Shown here: positions 15,833-23,738 of the stretch, one piece after another
Layout: each line of letters starts with the position of its first letter
Position numbering within the stretch: the stretch's first letter is position 1
NCBI GenBank assembly: GCA_032123675.1
Contig: JAQBEX010000128.1
Location: 1-30,276, forward strand
Direction of reading: 5' to 3'
DNA: 30,276 nt
From: Prado023 sp032123675
GTDB lineage: Bacteria; Actinomycetota; Actinomycetes; S36-B12; CAIYMF01
Position numbers and translations under genes: made by a program
Notes under the pieces: model-generated
Told to the model about the DNA's origin: nothing
Seen by the model: the letters and a program-made list of their open reading frames with translations, nothing else
Database searches by the model: none

Positions 15833-17151
15833 CCCGGATCCCCGGGGGCGTGGAGGCACGGGGCGTCGATGCCGCGCGACCAGCCACACGAGAAGTGCCA
15901 GCACGCCGGCGACCGCGAAGACCACGAGGCTCGGGCCCGCCTGGGTCATGGCCGTGGGCGCCAGCAGCATGACGATGGCCAGGGTGACCAGCAGCGTCCC
16001 GGAGATGATCTTCAGCGCCTGTCCCTGGCCCCGCTGGACGTGGGTGGCCCGCATCGTGACGACGGCCACCCCGAAGAGCACCAACTCGTCGAGCAGGAAC
16101 ACCGCCATGTAGATGCCGAAGAGGGCGATCGCAGCGGCGGTGGCCACCTCCTGGTCGGCGAGCATGGACGTCCACATCAGGGGCAGCCCCGCTGTGCACG
16201 GGGTCTCGAGCAGTGACACGCCCACGGCCAGCGCCGCCGTGCCAGCCAGGGTCGGGAGCAGCCCCCGGTCGGTCCGCGATACGCCACGCATCGTCCGGTA
16301 CAGCCTCGGTCGCCGTGATGGCGATATCGACAACGAGGGTCCGACTCCGGGCGCAATCCCGTCCTTGAGCTGGAGCGCACCCAGGGCCAGCGCCACCACC
16401 GCCACCGCAGCCCGGATCCAGGCAGCCCAGAGACGTAGTCAAGGGCGCTGTACATGCCTGCGATGAACAGGCCGTACATCGCAGCGGTGACCAGCAGGAA
16501 GGTCGACCCGACGAGCAGCACCCGGCCGCGCGAACCGCTGTGCAGCACGATCGCCAGCAGCACTGCCAGCACCCACAGGGAGCACGGGTTGATCCCGTCA
16601 GCGAATCCGATCAGCGCCGTGCTCAGGACCAGTGACGATCCGGCGAGCGTGACCGTCCCGAGCAGGGGGACGTCGATGGTGCCAGCTGGGGGCGGCTCGA
16701 TCTGGCTCGGGGCACCGGAGCCAGCGCTGGCTGCCGCCACCGCGGACTCGATCTCGGCAGCGACCGTGTCGCTGAACCCGATCCAGACCTGATCGGCGAC
16801 GATCGTGACTGGAACACCACTGGGCTGGAAGCCCAGCGCAGCGGCGTACTGGCGCAGGACCTCTCGGTTGGCCTCGTCGTTCCAGACCTCGTACTGCTCG
16901 ATCCGCAGGTCCGGGTACTCGATGGCCAGCTCCTGGAGCCACGCGCGCTCGGCGGCGCAGTGGGGGCAGCCCTCGCCGTGGAACAGGACCAGCGTGGGGG
17001 AGGACTCGCCAGCGACGGCTGGCGAACCCAGCACAGGCCCGGCGGGGATGGTGAGGACCGCAGCGACAAGGACGAACGCAAGCACCGCCAGGAGGATCGC
17101 CAGTCCACCTGGATTGCGTCCCAGTCCGACGAATGCCCCGCCGGCTCGCAC
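15803..17151 (-). pseudogene. thioredoxin-DsbD/CcdA-like membrane thiol reductase, frameshifted
   Basis: The product would be about 449 aa: a signal/anchor helix (residues 17-40), an exported thioredoxin-like domain with Cys62-Pro-His-Cys65, then a DsbD/CcdA-type membrane domain with GINPC in its first helix and ETPCTAGLP in a later one. These are the paired membrane cysteines that carry reducing power across the membrane. Frame 1 runs from GTG 17151 (GGGAGG five bases upstream) to about 16426. The protein then continues only in another frame from 16423 (AWIRAAVAVVALALGALQLK) to the TGA at 15803. Reading the join as YVSGL-AWIRAAVA needs one extra base near 16424-16432. Both halves keep conserved residues, so either the break is recent or a base was missed in sequencing. 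If read through it is a working disulfide reductase. Confidence 0.82.
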
Positions 17152-17227
17152 GGCTGCCTCCCGAGGTCGGGTCCAGTTCCAGCGTAGACCCGGACGGCGT
17201 CGGCACGCGGGGGAGCCCGTACCAGCG

Positions 17228-17488
17228 CTACGTGGGCCGGTAGCGGTTGCGTCCGATCAGGAAGCCGGCCAGGAACCCGAGTGCGAGCAGCAGGAAGAGG
17301 AACACCCATCCGGAGGCCGAGACCTCCAGCCACAGGAACTTGAAGCTCACCCGCTCGGTATTGCTGAACACGAAGACCAGACTCGCCACGGCGATGACGA
17401 TCCCGATGATGATCTTCGGGCTCAGGTCCCCCCCGGAAAGCGGGGACCTGGCGGCGTCGTCGGCGGGTGGCTTGTCGAGGTCGGGCAT
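17228..17488 (-). CDS. LapA-domain (DUF1049) small membrane protein
   Basis: Membrane protein of 86 aa with two helices: about residues 25-42 (KIIIGIVIAVASLVFVFSN) and 55-77 (GWVFLFLLLALGFLAGFLIG). The loop carries the family pattern FSNTERVSFKFLWLEVSAS and the end GRNRYR, which match LapA/DUF1049 proteins. In Escherichia coli LapA works with LapB in lipopolysaccharide assembly control. In actinobacteria the domain is common and its role unknown. ATG 17488 has GGGAG about eight bases upstream; ATG 17503 and 17557 are alternatives giving Cys/Pro-rich extensions. It lies divergent from the glutamate-cysteine ligase gene across a region with inverted repeats. Confidence 0.8.
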   Translation of the reverse strand: MPDLDKPPADDAARSPLSGGDLSPKIIIGIVIAVASLVFVFSNTERVSFKFLWLEVSASGWVFLFLLLALGFLAGFLIGRNRYRPT

Positions 17489-17550
17489 CGTCAGCGCTCC
17501 CATCGAAGGGGTGTGCCCGCATGCGGCGAGCAGGTCCATTCCGTCCGATC

Positions 17551-17601
17551 GTGGCACAGTGCCACAGCGTTCGCACGACGGTGCGTGCCGCCGTCGGCAC
17601 G
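17551..17601. promoter_or_regulatory. two inverted repeats sharing a GTGCC/GGCAC core
   Basis: GTGGCAC-A-GTGCCAC is a perfect 7-1-7 palindrome at 17551-17565. Twenty bases later CGTGCCG-CCGT-CGGCACG is a perfect 7-4-7 inverted repeat at 17584-17601. The same five-base core occurs four times, and once more as GGCAC just before the ligase start (17695-17699). The region is between two divergent genes, so an operator for a dimeric regulator is a fair guess. The second repeat could also fold as an RNA hairpin. Confidence 0.5.
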
Positions 17602-17709
17602 TGCGTCGAGGGCTCCGGGAGCCTGCGCGGCTGGCCAGGATCTTCAGTTCGTGGCCCGCGGCGGCCGCGCCGCCCGCCCTTGGGCGATCGGATGGGGCAC
17701 GCTTCCCCT

Positions 17710-19191
17710 ATGGGCGAGGACGTGACTGGGCGGGCATTCAGCCGGGAGGACCGGCAGCGCTACCGCGACAAGGTGCACCAGTGCCTCGATGTCCTTGCCC
17801 AGATGCTCAGCGATGAGCAGCGCTTCGAGTTCGAGGCTCCGCTCACGGGGATGGAGGTCGAGCTCAACCTGGTGGATCTCGATGGCCTGCCCGCCATGCG
17901 CAACGAGGAGGTGCTGGCCCGCATCGACAACCCGGCCTTCGTCCAGGAGCTGGGCCGGTACAACCTCGAGATCAACATCCCGCCGCAGAGCATGGTGGGC
18001 GATGGCGGGCGCACGTACGAGGAGCAGATGCGCGAGCAGCTGAACGCGGCCCAGGAGCGGGCTCGCGCCGAAGGCGCCGGGATGGTGATGATCGGGATCC
18101 TGCCGACCCTGCGCCCGGAGGACATGACCACCGAGGCGATCAGCAGCAACTCCCGGTACGCGCTGCTCGACGAGCAGCTGCTCCTGGCGCGCGGCGAGGA
18201 CCTGCACATCGACATCCGCGGCGGGCGGGAACACCTCGAGGTGTTCGCTGACTCCATCGCCCCCGAGGCTGCATGCACGAGCGTGCAGTTCCACCTGCAG
18301 GTGAGCCCGGATGACTTCGCGGCATCGTGGAACGCCGCCCAGTGCCTGGCCGCCGCGCAGGTTGCGCTGGGGGCCAACTCGCCGTTCTTCCTCGGGTCCG
18401 AGCTCTGGCGCGAGACCCGGATCGCCCTGTTCACGCAGGCCACTGACACCCGCCCGGCGGAGATGAAGGCCCAGGGGGTCCGGCCGCGGGTCTGGTTCGG
18501 CGAACGGTGGGTGAACAGCGTCTTCGACCTGTTCGAGGAGAACCTGACCTACTTCCCGGCCCTGCTCCCCGTCGTCGACGACGAGGACCCCATGGCAGAG
18601 TTGGCTGCGGGTCGAACCCCGTCGCTGCATGAGCTGCGGCTGCACAACGGCACGGTCTGGCGGTGGAACCGCCCGGTGTACGACGTGGCGCATGGCCATC
18701 CGCACCTACGAGTCGAGAACCGGGTCCTCCCGGCGGGACCGACGGTGGTGGACATCATCGCCAACGCGGCCTTCTACTTCGGGGCCCTGCATCACCTGGC
18801 CCATGAGGAGCGTCCGGTGTGGTCGCGGATGTCCTTCGGCGCGGCTGAGGAGAGCTTCACCCGTGCGTCCATCCGCGGGATGGACGCCTCGGTCTACTGG
18901 CCGGAGATGGGTGAGGTCCCGGTGGGGGAGCTCGCCCTGCGCCGACTCCTGCCGCATGCCCATGAGGGCCTGCGCGAGCTGGGGGTCGAGGACAGCATCC
19001 GGGAGCGGCTGCTGGGGATCATCGAGGGGCGCTGCACGACGGGCCAGAACGGCGCCGTCTGGCAGTCCGCGGCGGTGCGGGCATTCGAGTCCCGTGGCCT
19101 GGACCGGTGGGAGGCCCTGCGCCGGATGACCCAGGAGTATGTGGCCCGGATGCACACCAACGAACCCGTGCACACGTGGGAGCCGGTCTGA
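17710..19191 (+). CDS. glutamate-cysteine ligase (GCS2 family)
   Basis: Predicted ATP-dependent ligase of 493 aa that joins the gamma-carboxyl of glutamate to cysteine. The GCS2 pattern is clear: GMEVELNLVD (47-56) and LGRYNLEINIPPQ (81-93), which supply glutamate/metal-binding acids. Further on come SSNSRYALLDEQLL, TSVQFHLQVSP, NSPFFLG, LRVENRVLPAGPT and the HEGLRELGVE tail. In actinobacteria gamma-glutamylcysteine serves ergothioneine (EgtA) or related thiols rather than glutathione; no egtB-D gene is nearby, and the protein differs from typical EgtA, so I leave the symbol blank. ATG 17710 is the likely start, with CACGCT six bases before it as a possible leaderless -10; ATG 17692 is also in frame. 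Thiol-redox genes lie on its left and cysK-cysE on its right. Confidence 0.85.
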   Translation: MGEDVTGRAFSREDRQRYRDKVHQCLDVLAQMLSDEQRFEFEAPLTGMEVELNLVDLDGLPAMRNEEVLARIDNPAFVQELGRYNLEINIPPQSMVGDGGRTYEEQMREQLNAAQERARAEGAGMVMIGILPTLRPEDMTTEAISSNSRYALLDEQLLLARGEDLHIDIRGGREHLEVFADSIAPEAACTSVQFHLQVSPDDFAASWNAAQCLAAAQVALGANSPFFLGSELWRETRIALFTQATDTRPAEMKAQGVRPRVWFGERWVNSVFDLFEENLTYFPALLPVVDDEDPMAELAAGRTPSLHELRLHNGTVWRWNRPVYDVAHGHPHLRVENRVLPAGPTVVDIIANAAFYFGALHHLAHEERPVWSRMSFGAAEESFTRASIRGMDASVYWPEMGEVPVGELALRRLLPHAHEGLRELGVEDSIRERLLGIIEGRCTTGQNGAVWQSAAVRAFESRGLDRWEALRRMTQEYVARMHTNEPVHTWEPV

Positions 19192-19328
19192 CCCGCGCTG
19201 CTGGCCTGACGGCCGTCTGGCAACGGCTTGGCGGCCGCCGATGAGTTGGGGTCCTCGACTCAGGGCATCCATCTGCGACGATATCCGCGTCGGGGTAGAG
19301 GTCGGACAGATGCAGGAGGTGCCGAGCC

Positions 19329-19883
19329 GTGTCCAACGTGAACGACGGTGCGGTGGACCCGCCGCAGGGCCGTATCGGGGCAAGCGACTGCGAGCGACTG
19401 CGCCCCGGGTTGGTCGCGCAGCCGGTCAACACCATCACGAGTCTGGGCTACGTCGTGGCCGGTGCCGTGGTCATGGCCAGGCACCACCGGGGTGACCCTG
19501 GACGCCGCAGGCAGGTCCGGCTGTACTCGTCGATGCTGGCTCTCGTCGGCGTGGGCAGCGTGGCGTTCCACGGACCGCAACCGCCCGGAGCCCGGGCGAT
19601 GCACGACCTGCCGATCCCTGCCCTGCTCGTGCTGGCGATCGGGACGCCGCTGGTCCGGGCGCGTCGCGGTGACGCGGCGCTACCGGGCTGGACCCGCCGC
19701 AGGGGCGGGATGCTGGCCATCACCACGGCCGCTGGGCTCTCGTCCTACGCGGGGGGCAGGACTGGTGCACCCACCTGTGACCCAGACAGCCCCATCCAGC
19801 TCCACGGCGCGTGGCACCTGCTCTCTGCGTCCAACTTCGTCAACGTGGCCGACATCATCTATGGGAGGACATCAGATGGCTGA
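19329..19883 (+). CDS. ceramidase-like (CREST superfamily) membrane hydrolase
   Basis: Membrane protein of 184 aa with about five hydrophobic segments. The CREST catalytic set is complete: Ser77 and His81 in GVGSVAFHG (SxxxH), Asp93 in MHDLPIP, and His159/His163 in LHGAWH (HxxxH). The N-terminal QPVNTITSLGYVVAG segment matches the ExxNTxSSL region of alkaline ceramidases. The family contains alkaline ceramidases, Per1/PGAP3 and adiponectin receptors, zinc enzymes cutting amide or ester bonds in lipids inside the membrane. It is shorter than the eukaryotic seven-helix proteins. GTG 19329 follows AGGAGG by nine bases. Its last eight bases overlap the acyltransferase start, so the two are co-translated. 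Substrate unknown. Confidence 0.75.
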   Translation: MSNVNDGAVDPPQGRIGASDCERLRPGLVAQPVNTITSLGYVVAGAVVMARHHRGDPGRRRQVRLYSSMLALVGVGSVAFHGPQPPGARAMHDLPIPALLVLAIGTPLVRARRGDAALPGWTRRRGGMLAITTAAGLSSYAGGRTGAPTCDPDSPIQLHGAWHLLSASNFVNVADIIYGRTSDG

Positions 19884-21198
19884 GGAGGGTGGTCGCGGCA
19901 ACAAGCACGGCGTGTTCCGTCGCGTGGCGCGGGGAGCCGCCAATCTCGTCTACCGGGAGATCGATGTCCGTCTGCCTGTGGAGCCCGTCCCCGACGGGCC
20001 GGTGCTGGCGGTGTCCAACCACTTCGGCGGTCTCTCCGACGGGGTGCTGCTGGTCGATGCCTCGCCGCGGATGCCGCGGGTGGTTGCTCGCGACGTCATC
20101 TGGAAGGTGCCGATCGCCGGTCGACTGGCCACCTCCGCCGGGATGATCCCCGTGCACAAGGCCGCCGATGGGGGCAGCCGCGCCTCGAACGACGAAATGT
20201 TCGCCTCGGCCTACAGCGCCCTGGGTGACGGTGACCTCGTGCTGATCTTCCCCGAGGGAGTCACGCAGGACGTGCCGCACATGGCGGAGGTGCGCACCGG
20301 AGCTGCCCGGATCGTCCTCGGTGCCCGCGCGTCCGGTGTCGAGGGCATCAGTATCGTGCCCGTTGGCCTGCACTACGAGAACAAGGCGGGGTTCCGATCG
20401 CGGGCGCTGGTGAACATCGGGGAGGCGATCAGCCTTGACCAGTGGGTGGCGTCCCGGGGTGACGTGGTCGACGGTGCCGATGATCGGCAGGCCGTCCGGG
20501 AGCTCACGGAGCTGGTGAACGATGAGCTGCGCCACGTCGCACCCAACTACCCCGATTGGGACCAGGCGCACGCCCTGGAGACCGTTTCCGAGGTGCTGCT
20601 GACCGACGTGGCCGCGTCCGATGACCCGCCGATGCGCTACGGCGACCAGGCCCTGCTGGCCTCCCGGCTGAACCGCGTGGCCGATCCGGACCGCGGGCAC
20701 CTGGTCGATCTGGGGAGCACGTACCGGTCCGCCATCGCGGCTGCCCGGACATCAGACCACGCGATCGCCACGGCCGCGGCGCCGAGACCGCGATCCTGGA
20801 GTTGGCTGCTCGACGTCCTGCTTGTGCTGCTCCTGGCCCCCTTCGCGCTGTTCGGCCTGTTTGCGGCTGCGATCCCCCTGCTGCTCGTGCTGATCGCGAG
20901 CAAGCTCCGCATTGCCCCGGCGGTCAGAGCAACGATCGTTCCTGGCCTGGCCGTTCTGCTCTTCGCGGTGGAGTGGGTCCTGGTCGCGATGGCAGCCGGT
21001 GAGGATCTGGGCGGGCGAGCGGCGGTGGTCGCGGTGGTGTTGTTCCCGTTCTTCGTCGGGGCGCTGTTCCTGGAGGTCGAGAAGGTGAGTCTCCTGTGGA
21101 AGCAATGGCGTCGTCGGAGGCGGCCCCGTCGGGGCGAGCTGCCGGAGCTGGAGGCGCTGCGCGGCGAGCTCGGCGAGAAGGCGTGGGCGGAGCTATGA
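19876..21198 (+). CDS. PlsC-type lysophospholipid/1-acylglycerol-phosphate acyltransferase
   Basis: Predicted acyltransferase of 440 aa. Motif I is SNHFGGLSDG with His49 and Asp55, motif III is IFPEG (124-128), and VARDVIWKVPIAGRLATSAGMIPV lies between them in outline (motif II region). Expected reaction: transfer of an acyl chain from acyl-CoA or acyl-ACP to a lyso-lipid. The His-Asp spacing is HX5D rather than the classical HX4D. The C-terminal third has hydrophobic helices at about 312-348 and 355-400, anchoring the enzyme in the membrane; the end is Arg/Glu-rich. ATG 19876 has GGGAGGA seven bases upstream and lies inside the end of the ceramidase-like gene. The stop overlaps the next start by ATGA. 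Confidence 0.87.
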   Translation: MAEEGGRGNKHGVFRRVARGAANLVYREIDVRLPVEPVPDGPVLAVSNHFGGLSDGVLLVDASPRMPRVVARDVIWKVPIAGRLATSAGMIPVHKAADGGSRASNDEMFASAYSALGDGDLVLIFPEGVTQDVPHMAEVRTGAARIVLGARASGVEGISIVPVGLHYENKAGFRSRALVNIGEAISLDQWVASRGDVVDGADDRQAVRELTELVNDELRHVAPNYPDWDQAHALETVSEVLLTDVAASDDPPMRYGDQALLASRLNRVADPDRGHLVDLGSTYRSAIAAARTSDHAIATAAAPRPRSWSWLLDVLLVLLLAPFALFGLFAAAIPLLLVLIASKLRIAPAVRATIVPGLAVLLFAVEWVLVAMAAGEDLGGRAAVVAVVLFPFFVGALFLEVEKVSLLWKQWRRRRRPRRGELPELEALRGELGEKAWAEL

Positions 21199-21518
21199 CG
21201 TTCGAGATCGTCGAGGCATGGGTCCTGATCCTCATTCCGCTGTTCCTGGTCTGGGCGTTCGTTGTCGTCGACATCGTCAGGCAGACCGGCCTGTCGACCC
21301 GGGCCAAGTGGATCTGGGTGCCGCTGGTCACCGTCGTGTGGCCCCTGCTCATCGTGTACTGGCTGACCAGACCGGTGCAGGGCCGGGCCGTGATTCTCGG
21401 CGCAGCCAGCCGCGACTATCCCCAGGCCCGCCTCGTGGACGGTGCCCTGGACCACGAGTCAGGGCGGATCGACGACGAGCAGATGTCCGCGCTCGAGGCT
21501 GAACTGCGACGTCACTAG
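21195..21518 (+). CDS. PLDc_N-like small membrane protein
   Basis: Membrane protein of 107 aa with two helices, residues 7-27 (AWVLILIPLFLVWAFVVVDIV) and 40-58 (WIWVPLVTVVWPLLIVYWL) separated by RQTGLSTRAKW. This two-helix plan is that of the N-terminal domain of cardiolipin synthases/phospholipase D proteins (PLDc_N), here without the catalytic HKD domains. The C-terminal 45 residues are hydrophilic and unassigned. ATG 21195 overlaps the acyltransferase stop by ATGA, so it is translationally coupled; upstream in-frame ATGs would lie within the acyltransferase gene. Its place in a lipid-enzyme operon suggests a membrane partner role, by inference only. Confidence 0.78.
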   Translation: MTFEIVEAWVLILIPLFLVWAFVVVDIVRQTGLSTRAKWIWVPLVTVVWPLLIVYWLTRPVQGRAVILGAASRDYPQARLVDGALDHESGRIDDEQMSALEAELRRH

Positions 21519-21549
21519 GCGTACGGCACGGCTGTCACCCTCGACGGCC

Positions 21550-22323
21550 TCAGATGGAGTAGTCCTCGTACTCCTCCCACGTGCCGATGCCCGTGTGGTG
21601 CAGGTGGAACTCGCTGGCGTGGCCGGTCACCGTGATCTCCAGCACGTCGACGCGCTCGAGCAGGTTGGCAACAGCCGTCCCGATGAGGTCGGGCTGGTTG
21701 GTGTGCTCGAGGTCCGGCTTGTCCTCGGCGGTGTGTGGCGTGGTGCGGGCGATGACCTGGCCCGGCACACCCACGACGACGGAGTTGTCGGCGACGGCGC
21801 GCACGACCACGGCATTGCCGCCGATCCGTGAGTCGTGCCCGATCTCGATGGGCCCGAGCACCTTGGCGCCGGCCCCGATCGTCACGCGGTCACCGATCGT
21901 GGGGTGACGTTTGCCCGGTTCGAGGCTGGTGCCCCCGAGTGTCACCTGGTGGTAGATGGTGCAGTCCTCGCCCACCTCGGCAGTCTCCCCGATGACCACA
22001 CCCATGCCGTGATCGATGAACAGCCCGGGTCCCAGGGTTGCGCCGGGGTGGATCTCCACGCCGGTGACGCTGCGGGCCAGTTGGGAGATCGCCCGCGCCG
22101 ACAACGGGTGGTTGCGCCGCCACAGGGCATGGCTCACCCGGTGGGCCCAGCGCGCATGCACCCCGGGGTACACCAGGGCGACCTCAGCCTTCGACCGCGC
22201 CGCCGGGTCCCGCTCGAACACGCACTCCACGTCACGGGCCATGTCCGACACCAGGTTCAACGCCGAGCTCAGCACACTGCTCGCAGTGCCCCCTTTCGGA
22301 CCTCGGCGTCGTGTGCGCACCAT
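21550..22323 (-). CDS. cysE: serine O-acetyltransferase
   Basis: Cytoplasmic enzyme, 257 aa, acetylating L-serine with acetyl-CoA to O-acetylserine, the substrate of CysK. The N-terminal helical part includes FERDPAARSKAEVALVYPGVHARWAHRVSH. The left-handed beta-helix follows, with VTGVEIHPGATLGPGLFIDHGMGVVIGETA (outline), the catalytic Asp-His of IDHG, and YHQVTLGGT. The extreme C-terminus ends in EDYSI: Ile is the residue that, at the end of CysE, plugs the CysK active site in the cysteine synthase complex. ATG 22323 is three bases after the cysK stop, indicating coupled translation. An internal ATG at 22242 would remove 27 basic residues and start at the conserved region; it cannot be excluded. 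Confidence 0.93.
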   Translation of the reverse strand: MVRTRRRGPKGGTASSVLSSALNLVSDMARDVECVFERDPAARSKAEVALVYPGVHARWAHRVSHALWRRNHPLSARAISQLARSVTGVEIHPGATLGPGLFIDHGMGVVIGETAEVGEDCTIYHQVTLGGTSLEPGKRHPTIGDRVTIGAGAKVLGPIEIGHDSRIGGNAVVVRAVADNSVVVGVPGQVIARTTPHTAEDKPDLEHTNQPDLIGTAVANLLERVDVLEITVTGHASEFHLHHTGIGTWEEYEDYSI

Positions 22324-22326
22324 CGG

Positions 22327-23259
22327 CTACTGGGCCAGGTCGGCGAAGAGCGCGGTGGACAGGTACCGCTCGCCGTACGAGGGGATGATCACGACGATGG
22401 TCTTCCCGGCGTTCTCCGGGCGCTGGGCGACCTGGCGCGCGGCCCAGATGGCAGCGCCCGACGAGATCCCGACGAGCAGGCCCTCCTCCGCGGCGGCGCG
22501 ACGGGCGGTCGCGAAGGCGTCATTGGCATCGACCGTGACCACCTCGTCGTAGACGTCGGTGTCCAGGATCGCGGGGACGAAGCCGGCACCGATTCCCTGG
22601 ATCTGGTTCGGGCCCTTGGCCCCGCCGGACAGCACCGGCGACGATGACGGCTCAACGGCGACGACCTGCACACCGGGCTTGCGCTCCTTGAGCACCTGGC
22701 CGATGCCGGTGATCGTGCCGCCGGTGCCCACCCCGGCCACCAGGACGTCCACGGTGCCGTCGGTGTCGTTCCAGATCTCCTCGGCCGTGGTGGCGCGGTG
22801 GATCGCGGGGTTCGCCTCGTTCTCGAACTGCTGGGGCATCACGTAGTTGTCGTTGGCGTCGACAAGTTCCTTGGCCTTGGCGATCGCGCCACCGATCCCC
22901 TCCGGACCGGGGGTGAGGATCAGCTCGGCGCCGTAGCCGCGCAGCAGCATCCGCCGCTCGATGCTCATGGTCTCGGGCATCGTCAGGATGCACTTGATCC
23001 CGCGGGCTGCGCAGACCATGGCCAGTGCGATGCCGGTGTTGCCGCTTGTGGGCTCGACGATCACGGTGTCAGGGCCGATCTGGCCGGCCTCCTCGGCGGC
23101 GTCGAGCATGGCCACACCGATCCGGTCCTTGACGGAGCTGGCTGGGTTGAAGAACTCCAGCTTGGCCAGCACGGTTGCCTCGGCACCGTCAGTCACCCGG
23201 TTGAGCCGGACGAGGGGAGTGTTGCCGATGAGTTCGGTCACATCTGAAGCGATACGCAT
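22327..23259 (-). CDS. cysK: cysteine synthase A (O-acetylserine sulfhydrylase)
   Basis: PLP enzyme of 310 aa that makes L-cysteine from O-acetylserine and sulfide. The PLP lysine is Lys44 in NPASSVKDR, the substrate loop TSGNTG is at 71-76, the phosphate loop GTGGTITG follows near residue 175, and LVGISSGAA lies near the C-terminal third. Length and motif order are those of CysK. I start at ATG 23259, which is seven bases after a TAGGCT box; the ATG at 23280 would lie upstream of that box's transcript start. It is cotranscribed with cysE, giving both enzymes of the last two steps together. An inverted repeat over the -35 suggests control by a sulfur or redox regulator. Confidence 0.95.
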   Translation of the reverse strand: MRIASDVTELIGNTPLVRLNRVTDGAEATVLAKLEFFNPASSVKDRIGVAMLDAAEEAGQIGPDTVIVEPTSGNTGIALAMVCAARGIKCILTMPETMSIERRMLLRGYGAELILTPGPEGIGGAIAKAKELVDANDNYVMPQQFENEANPAIHRATTAEEIWNDTDGTVDVLVAGVGTGGTITGIGQVLKERKPGVQVVAVEPSSSPVLSGGAKGPNQIQGIGAGFVPAILDTDVYDEVVTVDANDAFATARRAAAEEGLLVGISSGAAIWAARQVAQRPENAGKTIVVIIPSYGERYLSTALFADLAQ

Positions 23260-23266
23260 GACTCGA

Positions 23267-23305
23267 AGCCTAGTGCTCATCCTGATTTTTTCAACCTCAG
23301 GGTTG
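23267..23305 (-). promoter_or_regulatory. cysK promoter with overlapping inverted repeat
   Basis: On the minus strand TTGAAA (23289-23294) and TAGGCT (23267-23272) are 16 bases apart, and TAGGCT ends seven bases before ATG 23259, the leaderless layout. The repeat CAACC-TCAG-GGTTG (plus-strand 23292-23305) overlaps the -35 box and could be an operator. Confidence 0.6.
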
Positions 23306-23364
23306 GAGAATTCGGCACTCGCCCCGGCGCGAGCGCCGGTCGGTCCGTGGGCGAGGATGGATCC

Positions 23365-23730
23365 ATGGCTGATGGGGCACAGGATCTTCCGTGGGGGACC
23401 CAGTGGGATCTGGTGGCGGCTGCTGATGGCTCCGTCGACTGGACGAGGTTCCTGGTGACCCTCGGCTTCCAGGACGGGCGCGCAGGCGGCAAGGCCCCGG
23501 TCAACCGCTACTTCGGCCAGTGTCGCCAGGGCGCTGCGGGACAGGTCGACTTCGGGCCCTTCGGAATGACCATGATGGCTGGTCCGCCGGAGTCGATGGC
23601 GGCTGAGACCGCCTACCTGGCCCTGCTCGAGCAGGTGCGTGGCTTTCGCCGCGATGCCGATCGGCTTGCGCTGCTCAACGCCGACGGCGAGTCGGTGCTC
23701 GCCTTCGTCCCGTCAGCGGACCCGGAGTAG
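23365..23730 (+). CDS. META/HslJ-domain protein
   Basis: Protein of 121 aa made almost entirely of one META domain, as in HslJ. The recognisable part is NRYFGQC, then VDFGPFGMTMMAGPPESMAAETAYLALL (outline) and RLALLNADGESVLAF at the end, the usual META ending. HslJ is a heat-inducible outer-membrane lipoprotein in Escherichia coli; this copy has no signal peptide or lipobox, so it is probably cytoplasmic. ATG 23365 has GAGGAT about six bases upstream; a GTG at 23347 would add six residues. The gene is divergent from cysK (105 bases apart) and eight bases before the YwiC-like gene. The molecular role is unknown. Confidence 0.85.
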   Translation: MADGAQDLPWGTQWDLVAAADGSVDWTRFLVTLGFQDGRAGGKAPVNRYFGQCRQGAAGQVDFGPFGMTMMAGPPESMAAETAYLALLEQVRGFRRDADRLALLNADGESVLAFVPSADPE

Positions 23731-23738
23731 CGCCGGCC

